A DNA stretch of 64,000 bases, taken from positions 119,106-183,105 of the forward strand of contig NZ_NUZU01000037.1 of assembly GCF_002567005.1 (NCBI RefSeq), given 5' to 3'. This stretch comes from Bacillus sp. AFS073361. Its GTDB lineage: Bacteria > Bacillota > Bacilli > Bacillales > Cytobacillaceae. The notes under the pieces are model-generated. The model was not told the DNA's origin. It made no database searches and saw only the letters and a program-made list of their open reading frames with translations. Below, one piece after another: positions 9,255 to 17,458 of this stretch (position 1 is the stretch's first letter; each line of letters starts with the position of its first letter). Made by a program: the position numbers and the translations under genes.

Positions 9255-10025
9255 TTGCCCAGAAAGTGGTTAGTATTTTTTGTGTTTGCCTTTTTTATGT
9301 TTTCTAGTTTTTTTGTGGGGGTCCCGACAAGTTCAGCAGCTTCTAGTGGAAAATTGATTATTATTAACAAGAGTATCAATCGGCTCGCGTACTATGAAAA
9401 CGGTGTGTTTAAGAAGCAGTTTAAAGTTGGAACTGGGAGAAAGAAATCGTATACGCCAGAAGGAAAGTTCAAGATTGTAGTTAAGATTAAGAATCGGCCT
9501 TACTATAAGGGCCATATTCCAGGTGGAGATCCTCGCAATCCTCTCGGAAATCGCTGGCTAGGATTAAATGCTCGGGGCACTTGGGGAACAACCTATGCGA
9601 TACATGGAAACAACAACCCAAGCTCTATTGGAGGATATGTTAGCAGCGGGTGTATTCGGATGTACGATAACGAAGTCGAATGGCTGTATAGTCAAGTTCC
9701 AACTGGCACCCCAGTGATTATTACTTCTTCTGGGAAATTATTCAATGCGATTGCATCAGCCAATGGATATAAAGTGAAGGGTGGGTCTAGTGCACCATCG
9801 GTTCCTGTTAGTACCACTGGAGAAATCCTTAAGAAAGGCAGTCGGGGTCCAGCTGTTCAAGAACTTCAGCGTAAGTTGACGTCCCTTGGATATAGTACAA
9901 AGGGTGTAGATGGTGTCTTTGGAGCAAACACCGATACTGCCGTGCGCAAATTTCAAAAAGCGCGTAAATTAACAGCGGATGGGATTGTTGGTCCAGCAAC
10001 CAAAAAAGCTCTTGGAATAAAGTAA
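9255..10025 (+). CDS. secreted L,D-transpeptidase with peptidoglycan-binding domain (YkuD family)
   Basis: 256 residues: a signal peptide ending near SSAASS (residues 1-31), a YkuD catalytic domain (~32-155) and a PG_binding_1 domain at ~190-255. The active-site motif is present as IHGNNNPSSIGG followed by SSGCIRMYDNEVEWLY, with the catalytic Cys in SGCIR. It forms 3-3 cross-links in peptidoglycan outside the membrane. B. subtilis YkuD has an N-terminal LysM instead, so the C-terminal binding domain makes this a related paralogue. The TTG start at 9255 is supported by AGGAGGGG five bases upstream. A strong terminator follows, so the gene is monocistronic. Confidence 0.9.
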   Translation: MPRKWLVFFVFAFFMFSSFFVGVPTSSAASSGKLIIINKSINRLAYYENGVFKKQFKVGTGRKKSYTPEGKFKIVVKIKNRPYYKGHIPGGDPRNPLGNRWLGLNARGTWGTTYAIHGNNNPSSIGGYVSSGCIRMYDNEVEWLYSQVPTGTPVIITSSGKLFNAIASANGYKVKGGSSAPSVPVSTTGEILKKGSRGPAVQELQRKLTSLGYSTKGVDGVFGANTDTAVRKFQKARKLTADGIVGPATKKALGIK

Positions 10026-10044
10026 TAATAAAGATTTGCTTATG

Positions 10045-10076
10045 GAGTTGCTCAAATTATTGAGCACTCTTTTTTT
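10045..10076 (+). terminator. terminator of the L,D-transpeptidase gene
   Basis: GAG-T-TGCTCAA and TTGAGCA-CTC arms (one bulge) with a four-base loop, followed by seven T. Confidence 0.88.
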
Positions 10077-10167
10077 ATCGATACAGTTTTTTTCGGAAAA
10101 GTTTACATAAATTTTCTCAAATTATATGAACATAGAGTATAACTGAAATTTGCTGGAGGGAATGGGT

Positions 10168-11379
10168 ATGAGTCGACTGGACAGGCTCAAGATGGAAAAA
10201 GTGGAACCAAAACATTGGCGGCAGTTCAATGAATTATTACGTTATGTTTTCCAAGTAACTAAAAAAGACTTACAGACGGTGGGGTGGGAGGAGCGTGAAA
10301 TAGCATTAGCAAAACTGCCAGTTCTCGAACAGGCTGATGTGTTAGGTTGGTTTGATGGTGAAAAACTGATATCCCAAATTGCGGTTTACCCATTTCAAGT
10401 GAATATTTATGGTAGAACCTTTGAGATGGGAGGCCTAACAGGGGTTGGTACCTATCCTGAATATGCGAATTTAGGATTGATGAATAAGTTAATTTGGCAG
10501 GCACTTGCTGATATGAAAGAAAGAAAACAATCAATTTGTTATTTATATCCCTATTCATTGCCTTTTTATCGTAAAAGGGGATGGGAGATTATTTCTGATA
10601 AAATGACTTTTGAAATCAAAGACTATCAATTACCCAAAGTAAAGAAAGTTTCAGGTTACGTCGATCGGCTAAATACAGAGCATTCAGATATAAAAACCGT
10701 TTACGAGCTGTTTTCTAGCACACGTCATGTCGCCATGAGACGAAACAACTTAGCTTGGGAAGAATTCTGGAGATGGGAACTGGATGAATTAACGGCCGCA
10801 GTTTATTATGATCGTTCTCATCAGCCACAAGGGTATTTGCTGTACTGGATTTCTCATGATGTACTGCATGTAAAAGAAATGATCTATATGAATGAAGAAG
10901 CTCGAAACGGACTTTGGAATTTTATCAGTGCGCATTTCTCCATGGTGACTAAAGTTGTTGGGAATATTTTTACCAATGATCCACTGGCTTTTTGGTTAGA
11001 GGACGGGGATATTAAAGAAACAATTGCTCCCTATTTCATGGCGCGAATTGTTGATGTCACACAGTTCATCGAACAATTTCCATTTAGAGCCCTAGGGACT
11101 GAAATTCATATGAGGATTAAGGTGGATGATCCAATCCTAGAATGGAACCAGGGCATATATTCGCTGCAAGTGTCTTCTGTAGGTAAGGGGGAATTGGTGC
11201 CTAGCGAGGGACAGCCAGATGTAACGATTACTATTCAGACATTAACAACGATGCTGCTCGGATACAAACGTCCGTCTTATTTGGCAGCAATTGGCCGCCT
11301 ATCCTGTAATGAGCAAACGGTGGAGATATTAGAGAATTTAATTGAACGAGAGACGCCCTATTTCTCTGATTATTTTTGA
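10168..11379 (+). CDS. Eis-like GNAT acetyltransferase with SCP2-like C-terminal domain
   Basis: 403 residues with the Eis architecture: an N-terminal GNAT domain (GGLTGVGTYPEYANLGLMNKL is the acetyl-CoA loop), a second degenerate GNAT domain, and a C-terminal SCP2-like sterol-carrier fold (about 300-403). Eis proteins acetylate amines on aminoglycosides, peptides or lysines; the substrate here is unknown. The ATG at 10168 is chosen because GGAGGG lies seven bases before it; TTG 10150 and ATG 10162 are poorly placed. A TTTACA-17-TATGAA promoter-like pair lies upstream. The gene appears monocistronic. Confidence 0.82.
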   Translation: MSRLDRLKMEKVEPKHWRQFNELLRYVFQVTKKDLQTVGWEEREIALAKLPVLEQADVLGWFDGEKLISQIAVYPFQVNIYGRTFEMGGLTGVGTYPEYANLGLMNKLIWQALADMKERKQSICYLYPYSLPFYRKRGWEIISDKMTFEIKDYQLPKVKKVSGYVDRLNTEHSDIKTVYELFSSTRHVAMRRNNLAWEEFWRWELDELTAAVYYDRSHQPQGYLLYWISHDVLHVKEMIYMNEEARNGLWNFISAHFSMVTKVVGNIFTNDPLAFWLEDGDIKETIAPYFMARIVDVTQFIEQFPFRALGTEIHMRIKVDDPILEWNQGIYSLQVSSVGKGELVPSEGQPDVTITIQTLTTMLLGYKRPSYLAAIGRLSCNEQTVEILENLIERETPYFSDYF

Positions 11380-11390
11380 ATTGCTGTTAT

Positions 11391-11422
11391 TTTCCTCTTT
11401 CCAAATCGGAAGGGGAATTTTT
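11391..11422 (+). terminator. terminator after the Eis-like gene
   Basis: Imperfect TTCCTCTTTCC / GGAAGGGGAA hairpin followed by five T. Confidence 0.6.
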
Positions 11423-11513
11423 AAATTATTAGAAGTTTAAAATAAATATATCATTAAGGAGTAAATTTAGTTTATTATTATGGAATAATATTTTTTTGCG
11501 AAGGAGTTTATAA

Positions 11514-12827
11514 ATGAATTTTTCAGTGAAACAAATTGTCTTTATTAGTTTTATGCTATTTTCTATGTTTTTTGGGGCTGGAAACTTAATCTTCCCACCG
11601 TTTTTAGGGCAGTCAGCGGGGGATCATCTTTGGACAGCTCTTGCAGGTTTTATTTTTTCAGCAGTTGGATTGCCGATTTTAGGGGTCGTTGCAGTGGCTA
11701 AGTCAGGAAGCTTTGACGAACTTAATCAGCGAGTCCATCCAATTTTTGCTTTTATCTTTCCGTTTCTCATTTATATCGCAATAGGCCCTGGATTGGCGAT
11801 ACCCAGGGCAGGTAGTCTGGCATTCGAAATGGGATTATCTCCTTTTTTATCAGAAAATCTGGTCGAAAATCCAATGTCATTGTTGCTATATAGCATTGTT
11901 TTCTTTGGATTAGTCGCATGGTTATGTATGTATCCTTCTAAGCTGATTGACCTTTTTGGGAAGTTATTAACTCCAATCCTACTGGTTCTAATCGCCATTA
12001 TTTTTATAAAAAGCTTAATTGACCCAATCGGTTCATTTGCAACGCCAAAAGATAATTATATTTCCAATCCTGTCTTTCAAGGTTTTTTAGATGGTTATTT
12101 AACAATGGATGCATTAGCCGCTTTAGCATTTGGTATTGTCATTGCCAATACGTTAAAATCCCAAGGTGTCGTGGAACATAAAAAAAGATCGTTATATATG
12201 ATGTACGCCGGATTAGGAGCAGGGTTACTTTTAACGGTAATCTATCTTATCTTAGGATATTTAGGTGCTGCTAGCTCATCCTTGGGAAAAACGGAAAATG
12301 GAGCACAAATATTGGCGAATGTAATGACACACTTGTTTGGTCAAAGTGGGACCTTAATTTTAGGGTTAGTTTTTACCATTGCCTGCTTTTGCGTATCGAT
12401 TGGTTTAGTCACTTCCTGCAGTCAGTTTTTCGCAAATGCTATTCCAAGAATAAATTATAAAACATGGGTTATGATTTTAGCAGTTCTTAGTACTGCCATT
12501 GCTAACTTAGGATTAACTCAAATCTTAAAGATCTCGGTTCCGATACTAGGCATGATCTACCCGATTGCCATCGTGATTATTTTATTAGGTCTTTTTGATG
12601 ATTTAATTAAGAAATCCCGTCAGATTTATATCACGGTTGTCAGCTTTGTTGCTCTTTTTAGTATTATTGATACAATTAATAAAACGTTTCTTTCCAATAA
12701 ATGGAGTGGGGCATTTGATATCCTTCCTTTCTATTCCGAAGGGATGGGATGGATAATTCCAGCCCTAATCGGTTTAATACTTGGATATTTACTTGGAGTA
12801 TTTACTAAAGAACCAATGGAAGCTTAA
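11514..12827 (+). CDS. brnQ: branched-chain amino acid Na+ or H+ symporter (LIVCS family)
   Basis: 437 residues, about 12 TM helices, of the BrnQ family, which imports leucine, isoleucine and valine. The N-terminus FFGAGNLIFPPFLG is the conserved first-helix signature, and IGPGLAIPRAGSLAFE in the third helix is equally diagnostic. GAAGGAG precedes the ATG. It is a single gene between two terminators. No T-box or CodY site could be confirmed by eye. Confidence 0.93.
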   Translation: MNFSVKQIVFISFMLFSMFFGAGNLIFPPFLGQSAGDHLWTALAGFIFSAVGLPILGVVAVAKSGSFDELNQRVHPIFAFIFPFLIYIAIGPGLAIPRAGSLAFEMGLSPFLSENLVENPMSLLLYSIVFFGLVAWLCMYPSKLIDLFGKLLTPILLVLIAIIFIKSLIDPIGSFATPKDNYISNPVFQGFLDGYLTMDALAALAFGIVIANTLKSQGVVEHKKRSLYMMYAGLGAGLLLTVIYLILGYLGAASSSLGKTENGAQILANVMTHLFGQSGTLILGLVFTIACFCVSIGLVTSCSQFFANAIPRINYKTWVMILAVLSTAIANLGLTQILKISVPILGMIYPIAIVIILLGLFDDLIKKSRQIYITVVSFVALFSIIDTINKTFLSNKWSGAFDILPFYSEGMGWIIPALIGLILGYLLGVFTKEPMEA

Positions 12828-12835
12828 CTGCAAAT

Positions 12836-12868
12836 AAAAAACACGGCTCAATTCAGTCGTGTTTTTTT
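12836..12868. terminator. bidirectional terminator between brnQ and the convergent gene
   Basis: AAAAACACGGCT and AGTCGTGTTTTT arms around a short loop, with A and T runs on both sides, so it can serve both strands. Confidence 0.85.
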
Positions 12869-12891
12869 AATATAATTTAAATCTTAGAAAA

Positions 12892-13227
12892 CTAGGATTG
12901 TTTCTTGTCTGTTTTTTTCTCAGTAAGGGCCCGATAAATTTGGGTATACATGCTTCCTTGAACAATATTTTCGAGAAAAAAGTCTCCAATTAGTTTTAAA
13001 TATTCTTCATCCTCAAACATCTTTTTATTTTGTAATTCCATTTCTGCCAAGCCCTCATATTTGGTAAGAAGGGCATATGTATGATCTTCACCAGACACGG
13101 GTGTTAAGATTTCAACATTATGATCATAATTTTCATTCCGGAATGTTTTAATTTCTTTTAAATTTTCAATACCTTCTTTAAATTTATCCTGTTTAATTTC
13201 AAATGTCTGATAGACAAAAATAGCCAT
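12892..13227 (-). CDS. uncharacterised dimeric alpha-beta barrel-like protein
   Basis: 111 residues beginning MAIFVYQTFEIKQDKF. The pattern of strand, helix, strand and helix, with a C-terminal YTQIYRAL strand, resembles small ferredoxin-like alpha-beta barrel proteins (NIPSNAP/ABM type). No catalytic residues can be assigned and I do not recognise a named family. The start is the second of two close ATGs (13227), because AGGGG lies nine bases upstream of it; the ATG at 13236 touches that site directly. The 180-bp gap to splA holds no further gene. Confidence 0.6.
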   Translation of the reverse strand: MAIFVYQTFEIKQDKFKEGIENLKEIKTFRNENYDHNVEILTPVSGEDHTYALLTKYEGLAEMELQNKKMFEDEEYLKLIGDFFLENIVQGSMYTQIYRALTEKKTDKKQS

Positions 13228-13417
13228 TAACAGCATCCCCTAGTTAAGAATTTTACAAACGTAAAATTAAATTTCCCTTAACGGACTAAAGTTATACTTA
13301 ATCACCTAGAGTGGTTGTTCCATGTTTTAAATGGAAATATTTCATGCCACTTAAAAATCTTCTCTGGAGAATAATATCAATAGTAAAAACTTAGCTTTGA
13401 AAGGATTAGGTGAATAA

Positions 13418-13666
13418 ATGACATCATATCAACCAGGACAAGTCGTCTATATTATCATTCGGAATCCACATGCTCAAGATGTGGCAAATGTTCAACAAGC
13501 AGCGGTTGTTCAGAATCCTGAGAACCCGGATGAACTTTCTCTGTTTATTTACGAAACGTATTATCCTCTAACAGAGGAAGTGGCGGTTTACTCATCTGCG
13601 GAGGAAGCTGAATATGCCTATCAGGATGCGTTTGGATTAACAGAGATGGAGGGGTATTATGGTTAA
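13418..13666 (+). CDS. splA: spore photoproduct lyase operon regulator SplA
   Basis: An 82-residue TRAP-like protein. In B. subtilis SplA represses the spl operon during sporulation. Recognisable features are the short beta-rich N-terminus GQVVYIIIRNPHAQDVANVQQAAVV and an acidic C-terminus. Its stop overlaps the splB start by eight bases, and GATGGAGGGG inside its 3' end is the splB ribosome site, so the two are coupled. The family is assigned as much from this position as from sequence. A SigG promoter would be expected but I could not see a convincing one. Confidence 0.82.
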   Translation: MTSYQPGQVVYIIIRNPHAQDVANVQQAAVVQNPENPDELSLFIYETYYPLTEEVAVYSSAEEAEYAYQDAFGLTEMEGYYG

Positions 13667-14687
13667 ACCCTTTGTTCCGCAGCTCGTCTATGTTGAGCCA
13701 AGCGCACTTGAGTACCCGCTTGGCAAAGAATTAATAGCAAAATTTGAGAATATGGGGATTGAAATTAGGGAAACAACATCACATAATCAAATTCGAAATT
13801 TACCTGGTGATAATGATTTTCAAAAATATCGGACCGCAAAATCGACGCTGGTGGTAGGAGTTCGTAAAACGTTAAAGTTTGATACGTCTAAACCTTCTGC
13901 AGAATACGCAATTCCATTTGTAACCGGCTGTATGGGACATTGTCATTATTGTTACTTACAGACAACCATGGGAAGTAAACCTTATATTCGAACCTATGTG
14001 AATTTGGAAGATATCTTCGAAGCTGCTGATAATTATATGAAAGAACGTGCGCCAGAACCAACTAGGTTCGAAGCATCCTGTACATCAGATATTGTTGGTG
14101 TAGACCATCTTACTCATACACTAAAAAAAGCGATTGAGTTTTTTGGACAATCGGAATATGGTAAACTTCGTTTTGTAACTAAATTCGCCCATGTAGATCA
14201 TTTACTTGATGCAAAGCATAATGGGAAAACCCGCTTTCGCTTTAGTGTAAACGATGATTATATCATTAAGAATTTTGAACCGGGTACATCGAGACTGCCA
14301 GAACGAATCGAAGCTGCAGGAAAGATTGCCGGAGCCGGGTTTCCGTTAGGCTTCATTATAGCTCCGATTTATCTGCATGAAGGCTGGAAAGAAGGGTATA
14401 AAGAAATGTTAGAAAAGCTGGAAGCTGAATTGCCGGAGTCAGCTAAAAAAGATTTAACCTTTGAAATGATTCAGCATCGGTTTACAAAACCAGCGAAGCG
14501 TGTCATTCAAAAAAATTATCCGATGACAAAACTAGAACTTGATGAGACAAAGAGGAAATGGAAATGGGGGCGTTACGGTATCGGTAAATTTGTCTATACC
14601 AATGAAGAACAAGAAGATATAAAGGATACATTAGGTGGATATATTAACACCTATTTCCCGCAGGCAAAAATAGAATATTTCACATAG
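13659..14687 (+). CDS. splB: spore photoproduct lyase
   Basis: 342-residue radical-SAM enzyme that reverses the thymine dimer 5-thyminyl-5,6-dihydrothymine in germinating spores. The 4Fe-4S cluster cysteines are Cys91, Cys95 and Cys98 in TGCMGHCHYCYLQ, and the hydrogen-donor Cys141 is present in FEASCTSDIVG. The length and C-terminal AKIEYFT match the B. subtilis protein. It establishes the host as an endospore former. Confidence 0.96.
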   Translation: MVKPFVPQLVYVEPSALEYPLGKELIAKFENMGIEIRETTSHNQIRNLPGDNDFQKYRTAKSTLVVGVRKTLKFDTSKPSAEYAIPFVTGCMGHCHYCYLQTTMGSKPYIRTYVNLEDIFEAADNYMKERAPEPTRFEASCTSDIVGVDHLTHTLKKAIEFFGQSEYGKLRFVTKFAHVDHLLDAKHNGKTRFRFSVNDDYIIKNFEPGTSRLPERIEAAGKIAGAGFPLGFIIAPIYLHEGWKEGYKEMLEKLEAELPESAKKDLTFEMIQHRFTKPAKRVIQKNYPMTKLELDETKRKWKWGRYGIGKFVYTNEEQEDIKDTLGGYINTYFPQAKIEYFT

Positions 14688-14689
14688 AA

Positions 14690-14722
14690 AAGAGGGATTC
14701 CGGGGAATCCCTCTTATTATTA
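14690..14722. terminator. hairpin between convergent splB and DHA2 genes
   Basis: Perfect 12-bp inverted repeat AAGAGGGATTCC / GGAATCCCTCTT with a two-base centre. The downstream T-tract is broken (ATTATTATT), so termination may be weaker on the plus strand. Confidence 0.7.
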
Positions 14723-14729
14723 TGGATTT

Positions 14730-16334
14730 TTATGATTCCGTTGGGTCTGGTTTAAACGATGAGATTGATTGTTCACTACCATCTGTTAATTCGTTATCCC
14801 TTTTAATCCGACCTTTGCCAACTGCCAATGCTACAAAGACTCCAATTGCTATAAAGACTAGTCCTGTCAAGAAAACCGTAGAAAAAGAATCGGACCAAGC
14901 AATTTGAATGCCATGAATTACGCTATTTTGAATGTCTTTTGGCATTTTTAATAGGCTCGGATTGAGCAGCAAACTGAATAATGAATCTGTTTTTTCAGAA
15001 AGGGCTGTTAATGCTTTATGTGCAATTGGATTTTCAGCATCATTAGCAACACTTACCATTTCACCTTTAAGTGTATGGTTCATGATTGAATTTAAAATCG
15101 TAATTCCAATTGTACCACCTATTGATCGGAAGAAGGTGGAGGCGGATGTTACAGTTCCAAGTTGGGATTTTGGAAATTCATTTTGGATTGCAATCATTAA
15201 TGTTGGCATAACTAAGCCCATTCCTAAGCCAAGAACTACCATGTAGGCATAGGCAGTGTATTCGTTTGAATCGATACCCATTGTACTCATTAAAAAGAAT
15301 CCTAAAGCACCAAGAAGCATGCCTGCTGTTAGTACAGAACGGAAGCTAAATCTAAGTAATAATTGCCCGCCAACTATACTTGCCGCAATCATCGCAATCA
15401 TCATAGGAGTCATGGTGGATCCAGCCTGTGTTGGTGATACACCAAGAATTCCTTGCATGTACATTGGAACGAACATAATCGCTCCAAACATGCCTAAACC
15501 CAGCAAAAATCCTAGCGCATTCATCGTTGCAAATGTTCGATTTTTAAAGAATGAAAGATCCAAAATCGGTTCTACTGCTTTTCTCTCAATTAAGCCGAAA
15601 ACGATAAGAAGCAAAATCGAACCTCCGAAAATAAGGAAAGAAATAGGTGAGGTCCATTCAAATTTATCCCCGCCAAATGTTAAGCCAAGTAATAATAAGA
15701 CAATGGCAGGAATTAATGTAATAATTCCCCAATAATCAATATTCACTATTCCTTTAACTGCGGTAGTTTCATGCTTTAATCCCATAAAGATTAAAATTGC
15801 AGAAAGTAGCCCGAAAGGTACGTTGATCAAGAAAATCCAGTGCCAGCTTATACTATCAACAATTATTCCACCTAAGAAAGGGCCAATGACTGAACTTAAC
15901 CCAAAGAGTCCGCCAAAAATACCTTGCCATTTAGCTCGTTGCTCAGCTGTAAATATGTCCCCAATAATGGTTTGAGACAGTGGCATAATCATCCCGCCGC
16001 CAATCCCTTGAAGCCCTCGATAGATTACTAAGTGTTCCATAGATGTGGCAGTTGCACACAATCCAGAACCAACAATAAAGATGATTGTTCCAAGTAAATA
16101 AAGGAATCTTCTCCCATACAAGTCAGACAGTTTTCCAACAATGGGTACAATTGTTGTCGATGTAATCATATAGGCCGTCGTAACCCATGCAAAAATAGTA
16201 AAGCCATTTAATTCTGAAATAATCGTCGGCATGGCCGTTCCGACAATTGTTTGTTCTAATGCACTGAAAAACATACCTATAATTAAACCGGTTATAACTA
16301 ATCTGGTATTAATCCGTTTATCTTCTATCGCCAT
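14730..16334 (-). CDS. DHA2-family (14-TM) MFS multidrug exporter
   Basis: 534-residue major facilitator of the drug:H+ antiporter-2 group. It carries motif A (GKLSDLYGRRFLYLLG), the LEQTIVGTAMPTI segment of helix 1 typical of DHA2 pumps, and the antiporter motif GPFLGG in helix 5. A large extracytoplasmic loop near residues 425-480 separates the last helices, as in MDR/EmrB-type relatives. It lies downstream of the tetR gene on the same strand but has its own promoter whose spacer holds the same operator as the RND pump promoter, so both pumps are probably TetR-controlled. The substrate is unknown. Confidence 0.87.
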   Translation of the reverse strand: MAIEDKRINTRLVITGLIIGMFFSALEQTIVGTAMPTIISELNGFTIFAWVTTAYMITSTTIVPIVGKLSDLYGRRFLYLLGTIIFIVGSGLCATATSMEHLVIYRGLQGIGGGMIMPLSQTIIGDIFTAEQRAKWQGIFGGLFGLSSVIGPFLGGIIVDSISWHWIFLINVPFGLLSAILIFMGLKHETTAVKGIVNIDYWGIITLIPAIVLLLLGLTFGGDKFEWTSPISFLIFGGSILLLIVFGLIERKAVEPILDLSFFKNRTFATMNALGFLLGLGMFGAIMFVPMYMQGILGVSPTQAGSTMTPMMIAMIAASIVGGQLLLRFSFRSVLTAGMLLGALGFFLMSTMGIDSNEYTAYAYMVVLGLGMGLVMPTLMIAIQNEFPKSQLGTVTSASTFFRSIGGTIGITILNSIMNHTLKGEMVSVANDAENPIAHKALTALSEKTDSLFSLLLNPSLLKMPKDIQNSVIHGIQIAWSDSFSTVFLTGLVFIAIGVFVALAVGKGRIKRDNELTDGSEQSISSFKPDPTES

Positions 16335-16377
16335 ATTTTTCTCCTATCTAGATGTTATTAAAAAAGTTCCGTCATAA

Positions 16378-16407
16378 AATATACAATATTACTGTCCGGT
16401 CAGTCAA
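16378..16407 (-). promoter_or_regulatory. DHA2 pump promoter with TetR-type operator
   Basis: On the minus strand: TTGACT (16407-16402), 18-bp spacer, TATATT (16383-16378). The imperfect palindrome ACTGTCCGGTCAGT at 16391-16404 overlaps the -35 and the spacer. The same element occurs in the RND promoter at 17363-17376. Confidence 0.7.
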
Positions 16408-16444
16408 TAATTACGTAGAAAAGGAAAGCTACTAAAGATTTCCT

Positions 16445-17305
16445 TTATAATTCAAATCCATAAAAATCAGCCATTTCCTTAGTGAATGGGTCTAGTGTTT
16501 CTATTCCTTTAAAATTGGAAAGCATTCCTTTGATGACTGGAAGACGAGGACTTTTTTTGTTTACTTCCTCTTCAAGAACGTCTAATGAGATTTCTAATAC
16601 TTCTCTATTTTCCATCAGATTAATTTTTTTTCTTATGTTTTTGATCATATTATTTACATTGGCGGATTCGAAAAATTGTTTCGAATTTTTTATAATATTC
16701 CCCATCTTTTCTTCGGTCAAGAAGGGTTCATCACTTGAAATGTCTTTTACGATACTATCCATCCTTTTCATTAAATAATGGGATAGTTTCTCAATCTCAA
16801 ACTCAGCAGGCTCAAGCATCATTAATCCCACATATGTTTGAAACAATCCTTCTAGAATCAGGGCTAAATCAATCGAATAGGGCTCAATCTTTTGACCATA
16901 GATTGAAACTAATCCTTTGCGATGTAATAAATGAGAGTCAAAACGTTTTTTGAATAAAAGTTTTTTGATTTCTTCATTCCTTGGGATTGCTTGTTCTTTG
17001 GAGAGCATTATCATAAATTCTTTATGACCAATAAATGTTCTGAAAAATGCAGTGATTTGTTTGATGAATTTTTCTCGCGGGGATATATCCTGGTTTTCAA
17101 AAACTAACCTGCTAGATTCTATTGTCTCAAAAATATATTCCAGTATCGAGAGTAATAAATCATCTTTTGACTTAAAATGTAAATAGAAAGCCCCTTTAGA
17201 AATATTACTTTCAGTAGCAATCTCTTGGATCGATGTCGATGAAAAACCTTTTTGAGCAAAAAGCTTCATCCCTGATTGAATAATTACTTTCTCCTTTTCT
17301 GTCAA
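16445..17305 (-). CDS. TetR-family repressor of the flanking efflux pumps
   Basis: 286 residues, longer than typical TetR proteins (about 190-220). The N-terminal helix-turn-helix is clear: ARK-like KLFAQKGFSSTSIQEIA followed by SNISKGAFYLHFKSKDDL. The C-terminal ~230 residues form the ligand and dimer domain, with an extra tail that I do not recognise. The TTG start at 17305 is supported by GGAGGG six to seven bases upstream. It is divergent from the RND gene and upstream of the DHA2 gene. The same operator lies in both pump promoters, which points to local control by this protein. Confidence 0.85.
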   Translation of the reverse strand: MTEKEKVIIQSGMKLFAQKGFSSTSIQEIATESNISKGAFYLHFKSKDDLLLSILEYIFETIESSRLVFENQDISPREKFIKQITAFFRTFIGHKEFMIMLSKEQAIPRNEEIKKLLFKKRFDSHLLHRKGLVSIYGQKIEPYSIDLALILEGLFQTYVGLMMLEPAEFEIEKLSHYLMKRMDSIVKDISSDEPFLTEEKMGNIIKNSKQFFESANVNNMIKNIRKKINLMENREVLEISLDVLEEEVNKKSPRLPVIKGMLSNFKGIETLDPFTKEMADFYGFEL

Positions 17306-17327
17306 AAAAAACCCTCCATTAATAGCT

Positions 17328-17343
17328 GTTCCTAAGTAGGAAC
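17328..17343. promoter_or_regulatory. second palindrome in the tetR leader
   Basis: GTTCCTA-AG-TAGGAAC, two perfect 7-bp arms with a 2-bp centre, between the RND promoter and the tetR ribosome site. It could be an autoregulatory operator or an mRNA hairpin; it differs from the ACTGNCCGGTCAGT element. Confidence 0.4.
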
Positions 17344-17352
17344 GTATAATTC

Positions 17353-17381
17353 TTGACTTATGACTGGCCGGTCAGTATGAT
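17353..17381 (+). promoter_or_regulatory. RND pump promoter with embedded TetR-type operator
   Basis: TTGACT (17353-17358), 17-bp spacer, TATGAT (17376-17381). The imperfect palindrome ACTGGCCGGTCAGT at 17363-17376 fills the spacer, so bound repressor would block RNA polymerase. A further TGAC-N6-GTCA half-site pair lies at about 17393-17406. Confidence 0.75.
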
Positions 17382-17458
17382 TAAATTTGTTATGACCGCA
17401 TAGTCAATCCTATTCGAATCAAATTGAAATGTCAACATGGTATAAGAAGGAGAGAAAA

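Noticed and set aside
14701..14907. Small plus-strand gene after splB
   Set aside because: The 61-codon frame is antisense to the DHA2 C-terminus and starts inside the terminator hairpin region.
14932..15735. Long plus-strand frames opposite the DHA2 gene
   Set aside because: They are antisense shadows of a clearly conserved 14-TM transporter, with biased hydrophobic-complement composition.
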